From Mesaphorura yosii (Eukaryota; Arthropoda; Collembola; Poduromorpha; Tullbergiidae), in assembly GCA_009869945.1 (NCBI GenBank), contig WIXG01000080.1, forward strand, positions 62,001 through 126,000: a DNA stretch of 64,000 bases, read 5' to 3'. Below the pieces are notes generated by a model that worked only from the letters and a program-made list of their open reading frames with translations, did not search any database and was not told the origin of the DNA. Positions 1-12,016 of the stretch are shown here, piece after piece. Each line of letters starts with the position of its first letter. Positions within the stretch are counted from its first letter, which is position 1. Both the position numbers and the translations under genes were made by a program.

Positions 1-327
1 GTTTATATAATTATACTGTATAAGAGAATAACTGTGAATGCTCGTCACTTCACACCATCACCATGCATCGAAAGAAGAAAGATGATACTTCTTCCTCGAC
101 TTGACCAGGCACACATGACGTAAACGTGTAAATCGATCCGTTAAAAATAGTAATGAAGTGACGCATGTAATTAAAGATTTTCATTTGTATTTTCGCTTGG
201 TTTCGACTTTTTAATCAAAAGTTACTATCGTTATTATTTTGTTCGTTAGCAAGAACTCGATTCCAGACCGCCTTTCACTTTGCTCAAAGGTTACTCATGG
301 AAATGATGACGGTCGCGCTAGTCTCAC
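1..327. other. Intron sequence of the receptor gene, no feature seen
   Basis: This stretch follows the donor of the 45-base exon. I looked on the minus strand for the next conserved receptor segment (the WKPDI region) and did not find it, so the next exon should lie left of the window. Confidence 0.5.
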
Positions 328-1758
328 CTGGTCGAGCCACACATTCGTTGTCAGCACCTGATTCTTTTCATCCTGTAGGGAAGTGAGAAGAAAATAGTTG
401 CATATCAGATCATTATTTAGATTGAAGAAAATCAGGAACACATAACGCCGCTTCTTGGTTCACATGAACGAGTTTCCTGCGGCACGGTTTTTACCTGCGC
501 GTGGAATCTTCTACTGTGATAATCATAAGCAAGTTAGTGAAAATCTTCGCTGTTGTTGTCAGACTACCATTGTGTAAGCTTAATCTTTGTAATGGGGAAC
601 GAGACCGATGATTCTATTAGCGGAAAGTTGGGTAGCACTGACACCCTCTAGAAAACATTTACTTCTCAAAACCCGAATACGTTGTACGAGTTTATACGTG
701 ACTAATTACCAAGACGTGATGTACTCGTGTCAAACTTTGCTGTCATAAAGTTCTGCCGAGCATAAAATTATAAGACGAAAAAGCAGAAGCGTGTGTATTT
801 TGTAATGCGCTTTCCTAAAATATTCCGAAACTTTTCTTATTAGAATGAAAATTACTTGCCATGTCGAAGATTTGAGTTAATGTGATTCCCACTTGGATCA
901 CCACAGGATTCGAGGCGTTTCGCACGGGCCGCACGTCGCTTTCGTATCCATTCATCAAAGCACGAAGCAGCAGCTTCTCACCTTGGTCCCCTGCCCGTCC
1001 ATTCTTGGGCTTTGCGGGACCTTCATTTATATTAAATGTGTCAAGTGCCCGCTTGCCATCACTCGAGTCAGGGGAAATGATGGAGTTTTGCCCCGTGACA
1101 GAAAACTCGGACCCCGGCACCCGATGCAACTCGCGATTTGTGTAGTCACTGAAAGCGGCGTCCTCCGGAGCTTTGTGGCTATGCGAAAAATATTCATGAC
1201 CCTGGCTTGGAGACGCGGTCCTTGAAGCAGCGGCGGAAGACGATTTGAAAGATGAATGGATCGGAGTCACAGTCACTTTGTAAGGGTCGGGCGTGGAACT
1301 TATTCTTGAAGCTCCTGCATCTGAAACGGAAACGAAATTTTCAGAAGAGTCATTCTCACTTTACCCCAACACTTGAGCCCTGCTTCTCAACTCTCATGTT
1401 CAACTTTCTCCTGTCAAGATTCCCACTTGAAACTTTCCAGAGCCGTTGCTTAATTAAGACTTATTTTCAGTTCCAGTGAAAAAAGTTTGCTAATTTGTTG
1501 TTTAAAAGAGTATGAATGAATTCGCAGTAAAAATCAGGCTCACGCCTCTGCAGTCAAATTAATTGTTAACTGCCTCTTGCACTTTTGACTTTACTTACGC
1601 TCAGGGAACGAGGACACTGTTGGCCAAATCAGGCTCATGCACACCAATACGATGGTGAACTCAAGCGGCGACCCCTTACTGGTACGGACAAACCGGGTTA
1701 GAACAGACGAAAGCCGTCTCCGCAATTGCAATTTCCACTTTAATGACACTAGAGTCAT
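328..1758 (-). CDS. Nicotinic acetylcholine receptor-type Cys-loop channel subunit, N-terminal exons only
   Basis: Ligand-gated ion channel subunit of the plasma membrane; only the signal peptide and start of the extracellular domain lie here, and the rest would be left of base 1. Exons on the minus strand are 1599-1758, 860-1320 and 328-372. Exon 1 ends in a hydrophobic stretch (FTIVLVCMSLIWPTVSS) that looks like a signal peptide. Exon 2 ends with the first helix and strand of the family (GEKLLLRALMNGY, VRPVRNASNPVVIQVGI, ITLTQIFDM). Exon 3 is exactly 45 bases and encodes DEKNQVLTTNVWLDQ, the size and content of the matching vertebrate nAChR exon. About 115 Ser/Pro-rich residues sit between signal peptide and first helix, which is unusual. 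The exon 2 donor is GC (G|GCAAGT), forced by frame. The start is uncertain: the frame of exon 1 is open upstream to another ATG at 2217. The subunit type cannot be told from this fragment. Confidence 0.85.
373..859 (-). other. GC-AG intron in the Cys-loop receptor gene
   Basis: The donor reads GCAAGT directly after the ATG codon of QIFDM and the acceptor reads CCCTACAG before the GAT codon of DEKNQ. No GT nearby would join the two conserved halves in frame, so the intron must start with GC. Confidence 0.85.
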
Positions 1759-2505
1759 AATGACGACGTCGCTTTCACTGTACAAACACCGATAGAATAA
1801 AAATTTTATTACTATTGTTGCTATTTTGTGGTTAAAAGGTTTTACAGCTTCGAGACGCGAGCAGGTGTGATATTGCGATGCACATTGAAATTCCATGCAG
1901 CAAAGACTGGTGTGCCCTTTGCGAAATGGCGAGAACTTGTCTCCTCGAGACCTCGGTGAAAACTGCCTTGCACACACATGCAGCAACCGGCTGCAATGCA
2001 ACATATGAAACGAGACTGACAGAGAGCAGAAGAGGTTCCGCACTAGAATCTTACTCAGCTTGAAAGGTGCAAATACTCCGTCCGCCTTCAGACCTGTAAT
2101 AGCACAACACAGGGACATGCTTCCAGAGACTGGAAGACAATTCAGATTTATTTCAAAGTATTCAAAGTCATGCTGGCAATCATCACATCGATGAAATAGA
2201 CGTAGAGCCAAGAGCATTGTTAATCTTATTCAGGCAAGCGATAGCAACATGTTGCCCGTTATTTGCAAATCATTCATTCATAACTTCAGAGTCATAAGCT
2301 ACTTACGTGGGTTAAAAACTCGATATTCTATTCTAATGCGTTCTAGAACACCTTTGGACAGGCAACAAGGATATAGAAATTTTAAGTACACTTGTAATAA
2401 GAAGAATCCGCAAAGTGCTTACGGTCCCTGCGTAAATGTCAGACTTTTTGCAAATAAATCACAATATTTTCCTATTAGACTATAAATCAAAATTATTATA
2501 TATTA
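1759..2505. other. Intergenic stretch between receptor start and BTB-ZF stop
   Basis: It should hold the promoter and 5' UTR of the receptor gene (minus) and the 3' UTR of the BTB zinc-finger gene. The frame of receptor exon 1 stays open to 2217 but does not look like conserved protein. I see nothing else. Confidence 0.4.
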
Positions 2506-4517
2506 CTACAGCTGCTCATATTGATACTGCTGCTGCTGGTATTGATTGTGCGTGGAGGTAGTAATATCGGCGTTAGCACCTCGAAGATTGTTTTCCATGA
2601 CAGGCTGATATATCACCGAGGATGAGGACGGACCCGACTCGTCCTCTGCCGCGCTTTGATCTTCGTAGCTTCTTCTCTCATCACTTTTGTAAACAACGAC
2701 TTTGGAAGTAGGATTATCCTTCTGTTTCATCTTTGGTTGCTTTGCGATTCTTGGACGCTTCACAGCTCGCTTTTGTGATTTTAACACCTTCGGCGGAACT
2801 TCCCCGCGTTGGCGGTGATTGAACATGTGCTTGTAGTACACCCCCTTCGAATTAAGCTTCTTTGGACAAATTGGGCATGGAACACAGGTCACGCCCTCCG
2901 CCAAGTGAGTGCGCTTCATGTGAGTCTTCAGGCTCTGCTCTTTCACCTGCTTTCCGCATCTGGCGCATGGAACGTACACGGTCGGGGTTCTTTCATTCAT
3001 GCAATTGGAGTTGATGACACCACTCTTCTCGATTTTGACAAATGCACCGGAATTCTTCACTTTATTGCGTTTTGCTGGCAGCGATTGAAGCTGGTCGCCT
3101 GAGATTTCTTCGCCTCCTGATGAATACTGCCCTTGATCAATTAGACCTTGCTGATGGTTCGTTTGTTCATATGCCTCACAAAAAGAAATTGTTTCAGGTT
3201 CGCAGACTTGGCTGGAGTACTGGTGCTCCATTTCTGGAAGGTAGTAATTTGACATTGTTGACGTTGAGGCAAAGAGCGAATTGTTAGTGGAAATGTTGTT
3301 GTCGTTTCTGTCTGTCTCTGGTTCCGGGTAACTTTCTTGCTGATTTATAGAGAGCAGCATCACTGGAGTCAGCCCGGAACAGCTTTCTGCGTTTGCAGCG
3401 GCCATGGCCTCTCGGACTTCGTGCATCGGAATCGGCTCCTGTAATTTAATTCGGTTATCATGTGCCTGCCCCATGTTTAGCATGCCAGAGGTGAGATTTT
3501 TGTACGACATACCACCATCTGATAGTGCAAGGCTTGATTCAAGAGAATCTCATCATCCGTGACTGGACGAATGTTCTGGAGCGTGCCACCAGTAACTGCA
3601 GAGTATGTTGTTTGCATTGATGTCAGGAAGGAGGATGTCAAAGCCTCGACGGGAGCAGGCATTGATATTACCGCATTCTGCTCACTGGTAGCAGCAGTAG
3701 CAGCTGCATTTTGGATGCTTGGAGTCTGGCCTGCACTGTCCACATTTGAGAAGTCCTCAGTCGAAGATTCTTTTCGTTGCTGTGGTCTAACGGTTTTCGC
3801 ATACTTTTCGGTCGAAGTCAATCTTGGCGATTTAATACTGGAGCCCTTAGTAAACGTCAAAGTTCGAGCCGGGGTGAGCGCAGTGACTGCTTTTGCAGTT
3901 TTTTGAGTTTCAGGTCCTCCGGAATGCTCTCTGCTTGAGATTTGCGTGTCCTTATCATTTGGTGCTATCACAGCGGCTGTGGAAGCCCTGATTTGTTCGC
4001 TGAGACCGGCAACTTGTAAAAATTCTGCAGTTTTAAGAAATCGTTCCGCATCTTGTTGTCCGACAAACACTTGGCCTTGATACATAAACTGGAGAATTAG
4101 CTCCAGATCCACCGCCAATGTATCGCGGAATATAAGCACCGGGAACGCTGTTTCTTTGCACTTGGACGTTTCCTGCGCCGAAACTAAATGTTAGTGCCAA
4201 TCGAGACTCGAGTATTACATTCGGGTGTAGCAAGCGAGTATGCGGTTTACCTGCAACAGGTTCTCAAAGTAAGGGCTCCAGAGACTCAGAATTATTTTGT
4301 GTGCGTGCAAAAATTTTCCTTCACACGATAGCAGGACATCGGCCATTTCCATCTTGCTCCACAATTTCTTAATTTGGTTAGACAGATACGACTCCGAGTC
4401 ATTCCATCTCAGCAAAATCAGGTTGCTGGACTCTTGCTCGGTCGATGCATCAGAGACGGGATGCGGTGATACAGAATTGTAGTCACCTCGCATTGCATTT
4501 ACGGTGTGATTGTCCAT
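2506..4517 (-). CDS. BTB/POZ domain C2H2 zinc-finger transcription factor (lola/tramtrack-like)
   Basis: Probable nuclear DNA-binding regulator. Exons are 4251-4517, 3513-4172 and 2506-3438, giving 619 residues. The BTB domain covers roughly residues 30-140: LILLRWNDSESYLSN, then MADVLLSCEGKFLHAHKIIL, LSLWSPYFENLLQ and LQFMYQGQV, in the order seen in insect lola, tramtrack and broad-complex proteins. A long Ser/Thr- and Gln-rich linker follows. Two C2H2 fingers lie near residues 467-520 (CARCGKQVKEQSLKTHMKRTH, then CPICPKKL with KHMFNH), followed by a basic stretch and a Gln-rich tail. The ATG at 4515-4517 starts the BTB reading frame, and all junctions are phase 0. The family is large and fast-evolving, so no orthologue is named. 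In arthropods such loci often splice one BTB exon set to alternative finger exons; only one finger exon is visible here. Confidence 0.88.
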
Positions 4518-5688
4518 GGTCGATCAAAATAACGATTCTCAACGTCCCAACGGTTATCACCGGCCGTGGAGCTGCATCATACTTCTTTAAATGTCCGAGA
4601 TACGAACCATTGGAATTTGGAAGGCGATGTTTGTTCAGGATAAATATTGACACACAATTATACAATGCAGTGGACACAGCTTGACATTTAAATCGTGCAC
4701 CAGTGGAATCACAATTATACTAAACCCGACAATTCGATCACTGATTACAGATCCTTTGGTATACTTCTTTCAAGATCAGGGCACCCAGAAGTACCAAACG
4801 CGATAAGAGTGAGAAGTCAACTGACAAAATGACGGTGTTTATCAACTACGAGCTTGTCTCATATTGACCGTTGAAGAAAGTCGGACTAGACGCCGGCTCA
4901 GACCCAGTCGAGTAATACAACCTGATACCTGAACCATGTTTACAACACAGTTTACGCACTGAGCTCAGGCAAAGCCACAGCATAAACATGCAGTTAAAGC
5001 GAGAGTTTGCCAGTTAAGTTTAGCAGTTGGTTTGGCTCCTAAAGCATTAGCCAATTATGGCTCATTGGGAGTTTAAGTTTAAAGATCTCCTGCGTGCATG
5101 AGGCAGTGCGGCTCGCTCACAGTTGACCGTTAGTAAGAACCCACGCATTAGTCCATATCGCACGTACGTAAAGTGCGAGCAGTTTTTGCAAAGATTTCCG
5201 TTAAGTTTGCGAGCAGTCTTGCCTCGTACAGCTTTGATTCGCGAAATATTGGCAGACTCCTCCTTTGTTAAATCACAACAATAACAAACGCATTCGAAGC
5301 TGCAGAAGAAAACATCACTTCCACTTTCGCTTGTCCTTTCGTATTCGCTCTGAACCCCAACCCCGGTGTGCTTTAAATTTTAAAAAGTCATTCTCATCTG
5401 GATCTTGTTTTCTCACCTGCAGGAAACAATTTGCATAGTTATCTTTATAAACTATTGCAGGATCTTAATTATAATTCTGTACAGCAATTTAAAGCAAACC
5501 CTAAACCCTTTTAGATTTCTGATCTTGCACTCGTTTAACACGGGACACTTTGGATTATTGAAACGGTGAGTTGCTTGTGTGAAACTAAATAATGCTTTTT
5601 GCTAGTAATTTGGAAATTAATTAACTCCTACTTGGCCCGCTCGCACAGTTATCAGCATCGTTAACTTTCATTACTAAACTGAAGTCGG
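4518..5688. promoter_or_regulatory. Divergent promoter region between the BTB-ZF gene and UBAC1
   Basis: The BTB zinc-finger gene reads left and UBAC1 reads right from this 1.17 kb gap. A donor-like site (ACG|GTGAGT, near 5565) and a pyrimidine-poor acceptor region before 5689 suggest a non-coding first exon for UBAC1. I recognise no clear TATA box. Confidence 0.4.
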
Positions 5689-7640
5689 ATGGCTACCGAA
5701 GTGGAATCAACGTCAGGAATGGAAACAGACGAAATTAAGGAATTGAAGGGGAAATTACTCATAACTTTTTTGAATGCACAAAATTTATCCACAAATGGTT
5801 CTCTTGGGCTGACAACTTTAAAAGACGTTAACTTCACTACAATGACATTAGGAGAATTACGAGATAGGATAATTCAAGACAGCAAAAGTCCCAGCAACGC
5901 TGCCGATGGCATTGGTAAATAGATTTGACATATTTTGTGACCTTTCTTCCTGTTAATCCCCGTCAATAATGGGTTTTGTTAATAGATATTCTTCACAAGA
6001 CACAAATAATTACGCCCCAGGTTACGTCCACCCTTCAGCATTTGAACCTAAAGCCAAACAGCATTGTGCAAGTTGTCAAACGATTCAGAAAGGCGTCACC
6101 CAAGGACAATAGTGACAAGGCAGTGGCGGATGCCGGAGGCACGGCCAGCAAAGATAAAAGCTTCACGCCGGAACAACTTCATCAAGTTAGCCTGGCACTC
6201 AGAACTGGGTTCATGCAGCCATCATTTGCGAAGACTATCAAAGTATGCTGAACTTCGTTATTGAAGTAGAATCTAAACGTTGCTACGTTGAGTTAAGTAA
6301 TCTTGTGAAATTATTGTAGAGATTGGGCGACTCCGAAATGCTGGACAGTATCATTGCAATTGCGCCTCGACTGGCAACAGACACCGTGGGTTTAGCAATT
6401 ATCCAATCTCCCGGAATGATTTATTATTACAGTGACTTGGAACCTATGAAAAAGTAAAATATCTTGGAATACGGGATGCATTATCATTACTTTGAAAAAA
6501 TTGCCAATTAACATTAACACTTCTTTGTCATGTTTGCATCAGGCTGGCAGACGAGAGACCTTGGGTAATCGACGCATTTAACTTCATTGCTGCAGCTGTG
6601 CATCAGGATAAATCATTAAGTAGCTCAGGATTTCCGCGCGCGTTACTGGCATCGTCATTATTAGAGGCTGACGCAGAAGGAGATGATGAAATGGATGACG
6701 ACCAGGCTGCTCGAAGTCCACGGAGTGGAAGTAATACTCCACGACCCACGTCCGCCTCCGCTGCCCGCCCATCACGTTCGCAACCTAATGTTTTCACGAG
6801 AGAGCACGTCGAGCAGGCGATAAGAGCTGCTTTTCCCTTTAGTAAGTTATTGTGTAATTTTCCAATTGAATATGCTTTTGGCAATCGCGGTAGATGTGGA
6901 CTGTCGAATTCTTACTTGTCTTTCCTGTAGACATCCCTCAACCGCCAGGTGGTAGTCCGTCAGGCGGTGGAAGCGGTGGAACAAGGACCAACCTATCGGA
7001 TTTGTACAGAAGTTTGCAACAGACAGTTTCGGCCAGTCAATCTGCTAGCAGTTCGCCTTCAGCTTCTGCTTTAGGTTCTGCGCCTGCAGCGCCAGCCCAA
7101 CAAGCTGGTTCACCTTCAGCACCAGGGCCAATATCGCCGAATGATTTTGCTCGTGCTATTATGGAAGCTGTAAATCATTTGCCCGAGAGCGTTCGAGCGG
7201 AGCAGCTTAATTTGCTTCGAGGTAATAATGCATGTAATATGAGGAAATACCTCAACCGATCACGCTGCAATTATATCTCTGCAGATCGAATACAACAAAT
7301 ATCAGGCGCAAGTGGTAGTGGTGGTGCACCTGGTCAAACACAACAAGCGGCCAGCGTGATGTCAGCAGAACCAGCATCAAACAGCAGTTCGGGTACACAA
7401 GGTAAGCGAATTTCACACATTGATAAACTAAGGCGCACTCCAAGTATGAAGCATAAAATGAATGAAATGATGTTCCTTTCAGAATACCGAGCCGAGTTAA
7501 ATCAAATGCGTGAGATTGGGATTACAAATGAACGGCTCGCATTGCAAGCTCTGCGTGTTTGCGATGGTGACGTGACCACAGCCTGCGATCTGATTTTGAG
7601 TGGGTGGAATGGAGAAGGAGCGGAAGTAGATCGTGAATAA
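5689..7640 (+). CDS. UBAC1: Ubiquitin-associated domain-containing protein 1 (UBAC1/KPC2)
   Basis: Non-catalytic subunit of the KPC ubiquitin ligase, which links ubiquitinated substrates to the proteasome. Exons are 5689-5914, 5986-6242, 6320-6453, 6543-6841, 6931-7221, 7285-7401 and 7483-7640, giving 493 residues (human about 405). The order of parts fits: a ubiquitin-like N-terminus (KGKLLITFLNAQNL, TLGELRDRIIQDSK, LKPNSIVQVVKRFRKASP), a first UBA domain (LRTGFMQPSFAKTIK, RLGDSEMLDSIIA), a segment with a helical bundle (MIYYYSDLEPMKK, RPWVIDAFNFIAAAVH) and a C-terminal UBA domain (YRAELNQMREIGITNERLAL, CDGDVTTACDLILSGWN). The extra length is Gly/Ser/Ala-rich linker in exons 4-6. A polyadenylation signal AATAAA lies at 7740-7745, with a second at 8256-8261. 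Confidence 0.9.
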
Positions 7641-8860
7641 GGCTTAAATTATCACATCCAATCCAAATCCAACTAGCAAAATTCTTGTCATGGGCCGCAT
7701 GGACTGGCCATGGCACATGTGATTTGTACCATCTAGCCAAATAAACACAATTCAATTTTGCATGACATAATTTGAATTCCTGCCGTACTATTTCAACCAC
7801 TTGAAAACGAAAGGCCCACATTGCTGTTTGCTATTCCGCTATTCGTCAGGCAGTAATCCAATCCGCTAAATGTCTGAATGAAATTGAATCAATAGTTCTA
7901 ATTTTGGAAATGGAGCAAGCTCGAGCCTTTTCAGCTAAAAGTGGAAGTGGAAAGTATCTTGCGTCTTCATTCGTGGGAAGAGTCGGCGCTCAGCGCTGAA
8001 AGGCTGAAACCACCTGCTGCTCGAAAACTGTATCGATTTTCCACGCAAAGAGTCTGGGCAGAGTCCTTCCTACTTCCACGCGAAATTATAAGTTGTTAGT
8101 CCCAGGAAAATATGAGGTGCTAAACAGAGTCTGCATTCGTGCTGTGCTCACAATCAGGAAACAACAATTTGCTACCTTTTACCTTGTTGGTTTGCTTCTT
8201 CCCACACACATCGATACAATCAACGTATATGTAGACATGTGACCTTGATTTCATCAATAAAGCATAGTTAGTGACTGGTGAAAGTTTATAACATCTTCAT
8301 CAACATTCTGGCTTTAACTAGCCCAATTGTAACTTAAACACAGTCTCAAAAAGAAAGCAGTCTGTCAGTGGTTTTGGGATGGGCGCATATTGAGTGCACA
8401 CGAAATAGAAACTCAATCCGGGATTACATCGTAGACTACAAGTGATTTTCGTTTCGTGCTACAGATACTGCAAGCGAAAACATTGCAACCAGAAAGTGTG
8501 CTGTGCTTTCTCTGCTGGTGCTTGTAAAGGACACAAACACCTTGACTTCCAAGAGCCCAGCAACAGTTGATGCGCAAAGAGTACAGCCGAATTCAGCTTC
8601 TCGGAATTTTTTCAATTCAGTTTCACCTGCAGCAGTGAAGCTAGCAGTTCGTTGAATATAATTGGTTTCCATTTTCACACACGAAAGCGTCCTTTAATTG
8701 GTTGCCAATTTAGGTCACACGTTTTGTGTGCATGCAAAAATACGAAAGAAGACGGCAACAGGTCTTTCTAAAGCAGCAGCAAAGCTTTCACTATACTTAG
8801 ACCATCTCTTTTCCAAATCGATTGTGAGGATCAGTTCGTCTTTGCCAACCTGACTGAGTG
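7641..8860. other. Gap between UBAC1 and the BTB-BACK gene
   Basis: It holds the UBAC1 3' UTR with AATAAA at 7740-7745 and 8256-8261, then presumably the promoter and 5' UTR of the next gene. The open frames here are short and show no family motif. Confidence 0.45.
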
Positions 8861-11470
8861 ATGTTGCTTGGCAGTGAAGCCTTCTACATGATGGCCGAGG
8901 GTTTGTGTGACGAACCAGATTTTTCAACTTTTGAAAACAAAACTGGTTTAGCGGAAGACATGAAATTTTTGGCGTCCATGCCAGAACTGTGCGACGTGAC
9001 CTTCCTGGTGGGGGACACGCGAGAGCCTGTTTGTGCGGTCAAGGCGGTGCTCGCTGCCCGGAGCAGGTAAGACAGAGCTTAACCAAAGGAAAGACCATTC
9101 ATCAATCTGACTCTAACAAACAAGAATCGCTATCAGTAACTTTAACCTCATGTCAGGGTGTTCTTCAAAATGTTGTACCAAGCTCCATCCCCACAACGCA
9201 AGAAAGAAAATGCACCACAAGGGAACAAATTGGTAAACTATCTAACAGTTTATTAGTATTCAATCATCCAAATCTAATAAAATTAACGTGGATTTCTATT
9301 CTCACCGTCTTTTACAGAGGTTGTTTCTGAAGAGGAGTTCTGAACCACTCTTGAATATTCAGCCGTCGAAGCCATCTGTAAGTATTGTTCCAGTCTTTTG
9401 CAGTGTTGTGAATTATACTCCTGAATCAGGAATCCTAATCAGGATAATAAAATACTATATTTGAATTAAAACTGTAATAAGTACGTGAACAATTTGGCGA
9501 GATTAGTTAGGAAGTCTCACAATACCCCATTACATGGTCTTCGCAATAGCCAAGTGGATCTTGAAGAGCAAAATTTTTTGACGAATATTTTGACTTGTCC
9601 ATATTTTTTGTAGCGTGGATTTTCGACACAACTTTCAACAATCTCAGAGGTGATAATTGATCCACATCATCATTCGCCTTCAGTGCATAAATCTGTCCTT
9701 TCAGTTCTTGTGTTCGAACATTTAGGCTTCTTTCATTTCTATCTTCTTTCTCTTCTTTCCTCTGCCTCTATTTTCACACTTCAGACACGCTGCTACTCTT
9801 CTGGTGCTTAGTGCATGGCTTGCTAATTACAAAATGCAATACAGTTGCAGACGCTTGACGTCTCTAAAATTGAGCGCTTCTTCCGCTTTCTGTCCACTTC
9901 CCTATCTTTGTTCTATCAAAACTTCTCAACTTGAGTTTTCTTCATCTCTCTAAAACTGCAAATTCACTTGACGGATTTTGCATCTCTCCTTGAAACGGTC
10001 AAAGACTATCGCCGTCCCGAAAACCCTTCTTATATTTACAGTGGAATTGCAGATTACCACTGAGAGTTACCATTGACTCATACGCGTTATGACCGTCTGA
10101 GATCGAGTGGTTCGAATCGCTTCTTCAATTTGGAACAGAACTTGCTTGCTAAAACTGAACTGAATTCCGTTTGTTTTTCTTAGCCTCAACAACATCAAAC
10201 TTTAATAGTCGAGGAATTCGAGCCCGATGTCTTTCGACAATTGATTGAATACATTCATACTGGATACGTCACGCTGCAGCCCAGAACACTTTTGGGTAAG
10301 ATCCTCATTTGGCTTCTGAAGCCCATGATGACTTGTGGTATGAACTTAAGAAAAATTTAATGCTTCTTCATCAAGGTGTGATGAATGCGGCTGATTACTA
10401 TGGATTGGAAGAGCTGAGAAAGGCTTGCGTTGGATTTGTCCAGTGTTGCATTAACGTGGACACAGTTTGTGCACTGTTGGCATCCGCTGAGCGCTACATT
10501 CAATACAAATGTACCAAGTCGTTGGTTCAAAAGGTATGCACAGCGACCACGACTCGGTTGAGACCGGGGTGACCTTAAAGGACTACCTCCTGCAGGTGCT
10601 CGAATTTGTTGATCTGCACGGAACGGAAGTGCTGAATTTAGGATCGTTTACTCTTCTTCCGCAACATGTGGTTCGTCTCATCTTGGTTCGCGAGGAGCTG
10701 AAAGCTGACGAATTTACAAAGTTCCAGGCCGCACTGATGTGGGGAAAGCAGTACTGTGCGAATAATCCGGGAATACAACTGAAGGAAGTTATCGGTAAGT
10801 GGGTCTCATGACGGTCAGCGCGATGTGAGAATTACTAATCCGGCTAATTTCCGACTTCTCACAGGAAATTTTCTGGAGTACATCCAATTTCATAAAATAC
10901 CAGCAAACGTTTTGATGAAGGACATCCATCCGCTGCAGGTGGTTCCGTATCACATAATCATGCAGGCGCTGGCTTATCAGGCAAGTGGACTTCAGTGTTT
11001 TTCTTTCATGATTGCAACATCTCCACACTTTTCCTCACGATTGCGCTTTTCACAAGTCACGATGCACTTGCGTTATTGATCTTTGTGCAATGTCGATTAG
11101 TGCTCGCGTATTGAATGCAAGTTACACAGCATCTTGACACCATAATGAAACTATTAAACCCTTTGTTAGTACGTAGCCTTTTATTTGTGAAGCTGCTTAC
11201 ACTGCATGATCGGAATCTTTTTTATTTTTTCTAAGGTTGAGTAATTTCTGGATTTAGGCGGATCCTAGCTCGATCGATATCCAAAAATTAAGTCCCAATC
11301 GTGCCAGGAGATCAACTGGGGGACGAAGTATGTCGGTCCAAAGCAGTCTGGACCCACTTGGCAGCAACACCTCAATTGCAACAAGCGGCAGCAGTGAAAT
11401 GGAAAGATCTTCCGGTGGGCCTGACACTCACTCGGGGTCTCCCCATGGACGCCCGTCTTCGTCAAGCTAA
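8861..11470 (+). CDS. BTB-BACK domain protein resembling arthropod 'serine-enriched protein'
   Basis: Probable adaptor for a Cul3 ubiquitin ligase. Exons are 8861-9066, 9157-9232, 9318-9377, 10184-10295, 10376-10533, 10596-10794, 10865-10980 and 11258-11470, giving 379 residues. The BTB domain starts near residue 30 (LASMPELCDVTFLVGD, VKAVLAARSRVFFKMLY). It is interrupted by a basic Ser/Pro loop and resumes (VEEFEPDVFRQLIEYIHTGY). A BACK-like helical region follows (MNAADYYGLEELRKACVGF, LLASAERYIQYKC, LPQHVVRLILVREEL), then a Ser/Gly-rich tail. The start ATG at 8861 is the first in the open frame, though a further upstream exon cannot be excluded. The seventh intron has a GC donor. AATAAA lies at 11732-11737. 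The resemblance to Drosophila gprs is from memory of the fold order and Ser-rich tail. Confidence 0.8.
10981..11257 (+). other. GC-AG intron in the BTB-BACK gene
   Basis: The exon ends ALAYQ at 10980 and the next bases are GCAAGT. The acceptor GATTTAG at 11257 opens the codons for ADPSSIDIQKLS. Both exon ends are phase 0 and no GT donor would keep the frame. Confidence 0.8.
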
Positions 11471-12016
11471 AAACACACGACTACAACATCAATTATGCTG
11501 ACGTCATGCGTCTGGGATGAGGCGAATTAAGAACTGGCTCTTTTTCAGTATGACCTCTGCTTTTGCTTTGTAGAAGTAATCGCCGATTTGGTGCTAGTGA
11601 CAATTAGAACTACTTTAAGAGATTGATTCTCTTTTCTTAGAATTAGTGCAATCCAGAATTTAGTTAAAACGTACTAATGGACCAATAGATTGACCTAAAT
11701 TCTCTGTTCCTCTATTTTTGAAATCGATGGAAATAAATGCTTAGTATTCGAGTCTCGTGTAGTGTTCATTTAATTTATTTTCTCCTACGTCGAACTATCA
11801 AAATTGGCCCCAACAGTTGGACTATTCTCATGTCAAATAGCGAGTGAATTTCCATAAAAGCCTACTGGACGGAATTTCAACAAGGTCCCAGTTAATTTTA
11901 CATTAAGCATATGTCATTCAAATGAATCTTGACTTGGAGAAAGTAAGCAATATAATGGAATGTTAAACAATTTTCTGCAGTCCAGACTTGTCCTCCAGTG
12001 CCGCACATAATAAGAT
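11471..12016. other. Tail-to-tail gap with facing polyadenylation signals
   Basis: The plus-strand AATAAA at 11732-11737 serves the BTB-BACK gene. A minus-strand AATAAA (plus TTTATT at 11774-11779) suits the cotransporter gene. The two 3' ends would meet or overlap by a few bases. Nothing else is seen. Confidence 0.5.

Noticed and set aside
1591..2217. Long minus-strand open frame upstream of the receptor signal peptide
   Set aside because: Only the last part (1599-1758) looks like protein, as a signal peptide. The remainder has no conserved motif and an unlikely cysteine-rich composition, so it is treated as 5' UTR or chance.
10105..10120. GGTTCGAATC, a tRNA B-box look-alike
   Set aside because: No A-box or cloverleaf could be found at the proper distance upstream, and it lies in an intron of the BTB-BACK gene.
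11499..11506. Second perfect TGACGTCA
   Set aside because: It lies in the 3' UTR of the BTB-BACK gene without a TATA box or nearby start, so it is probably chance.
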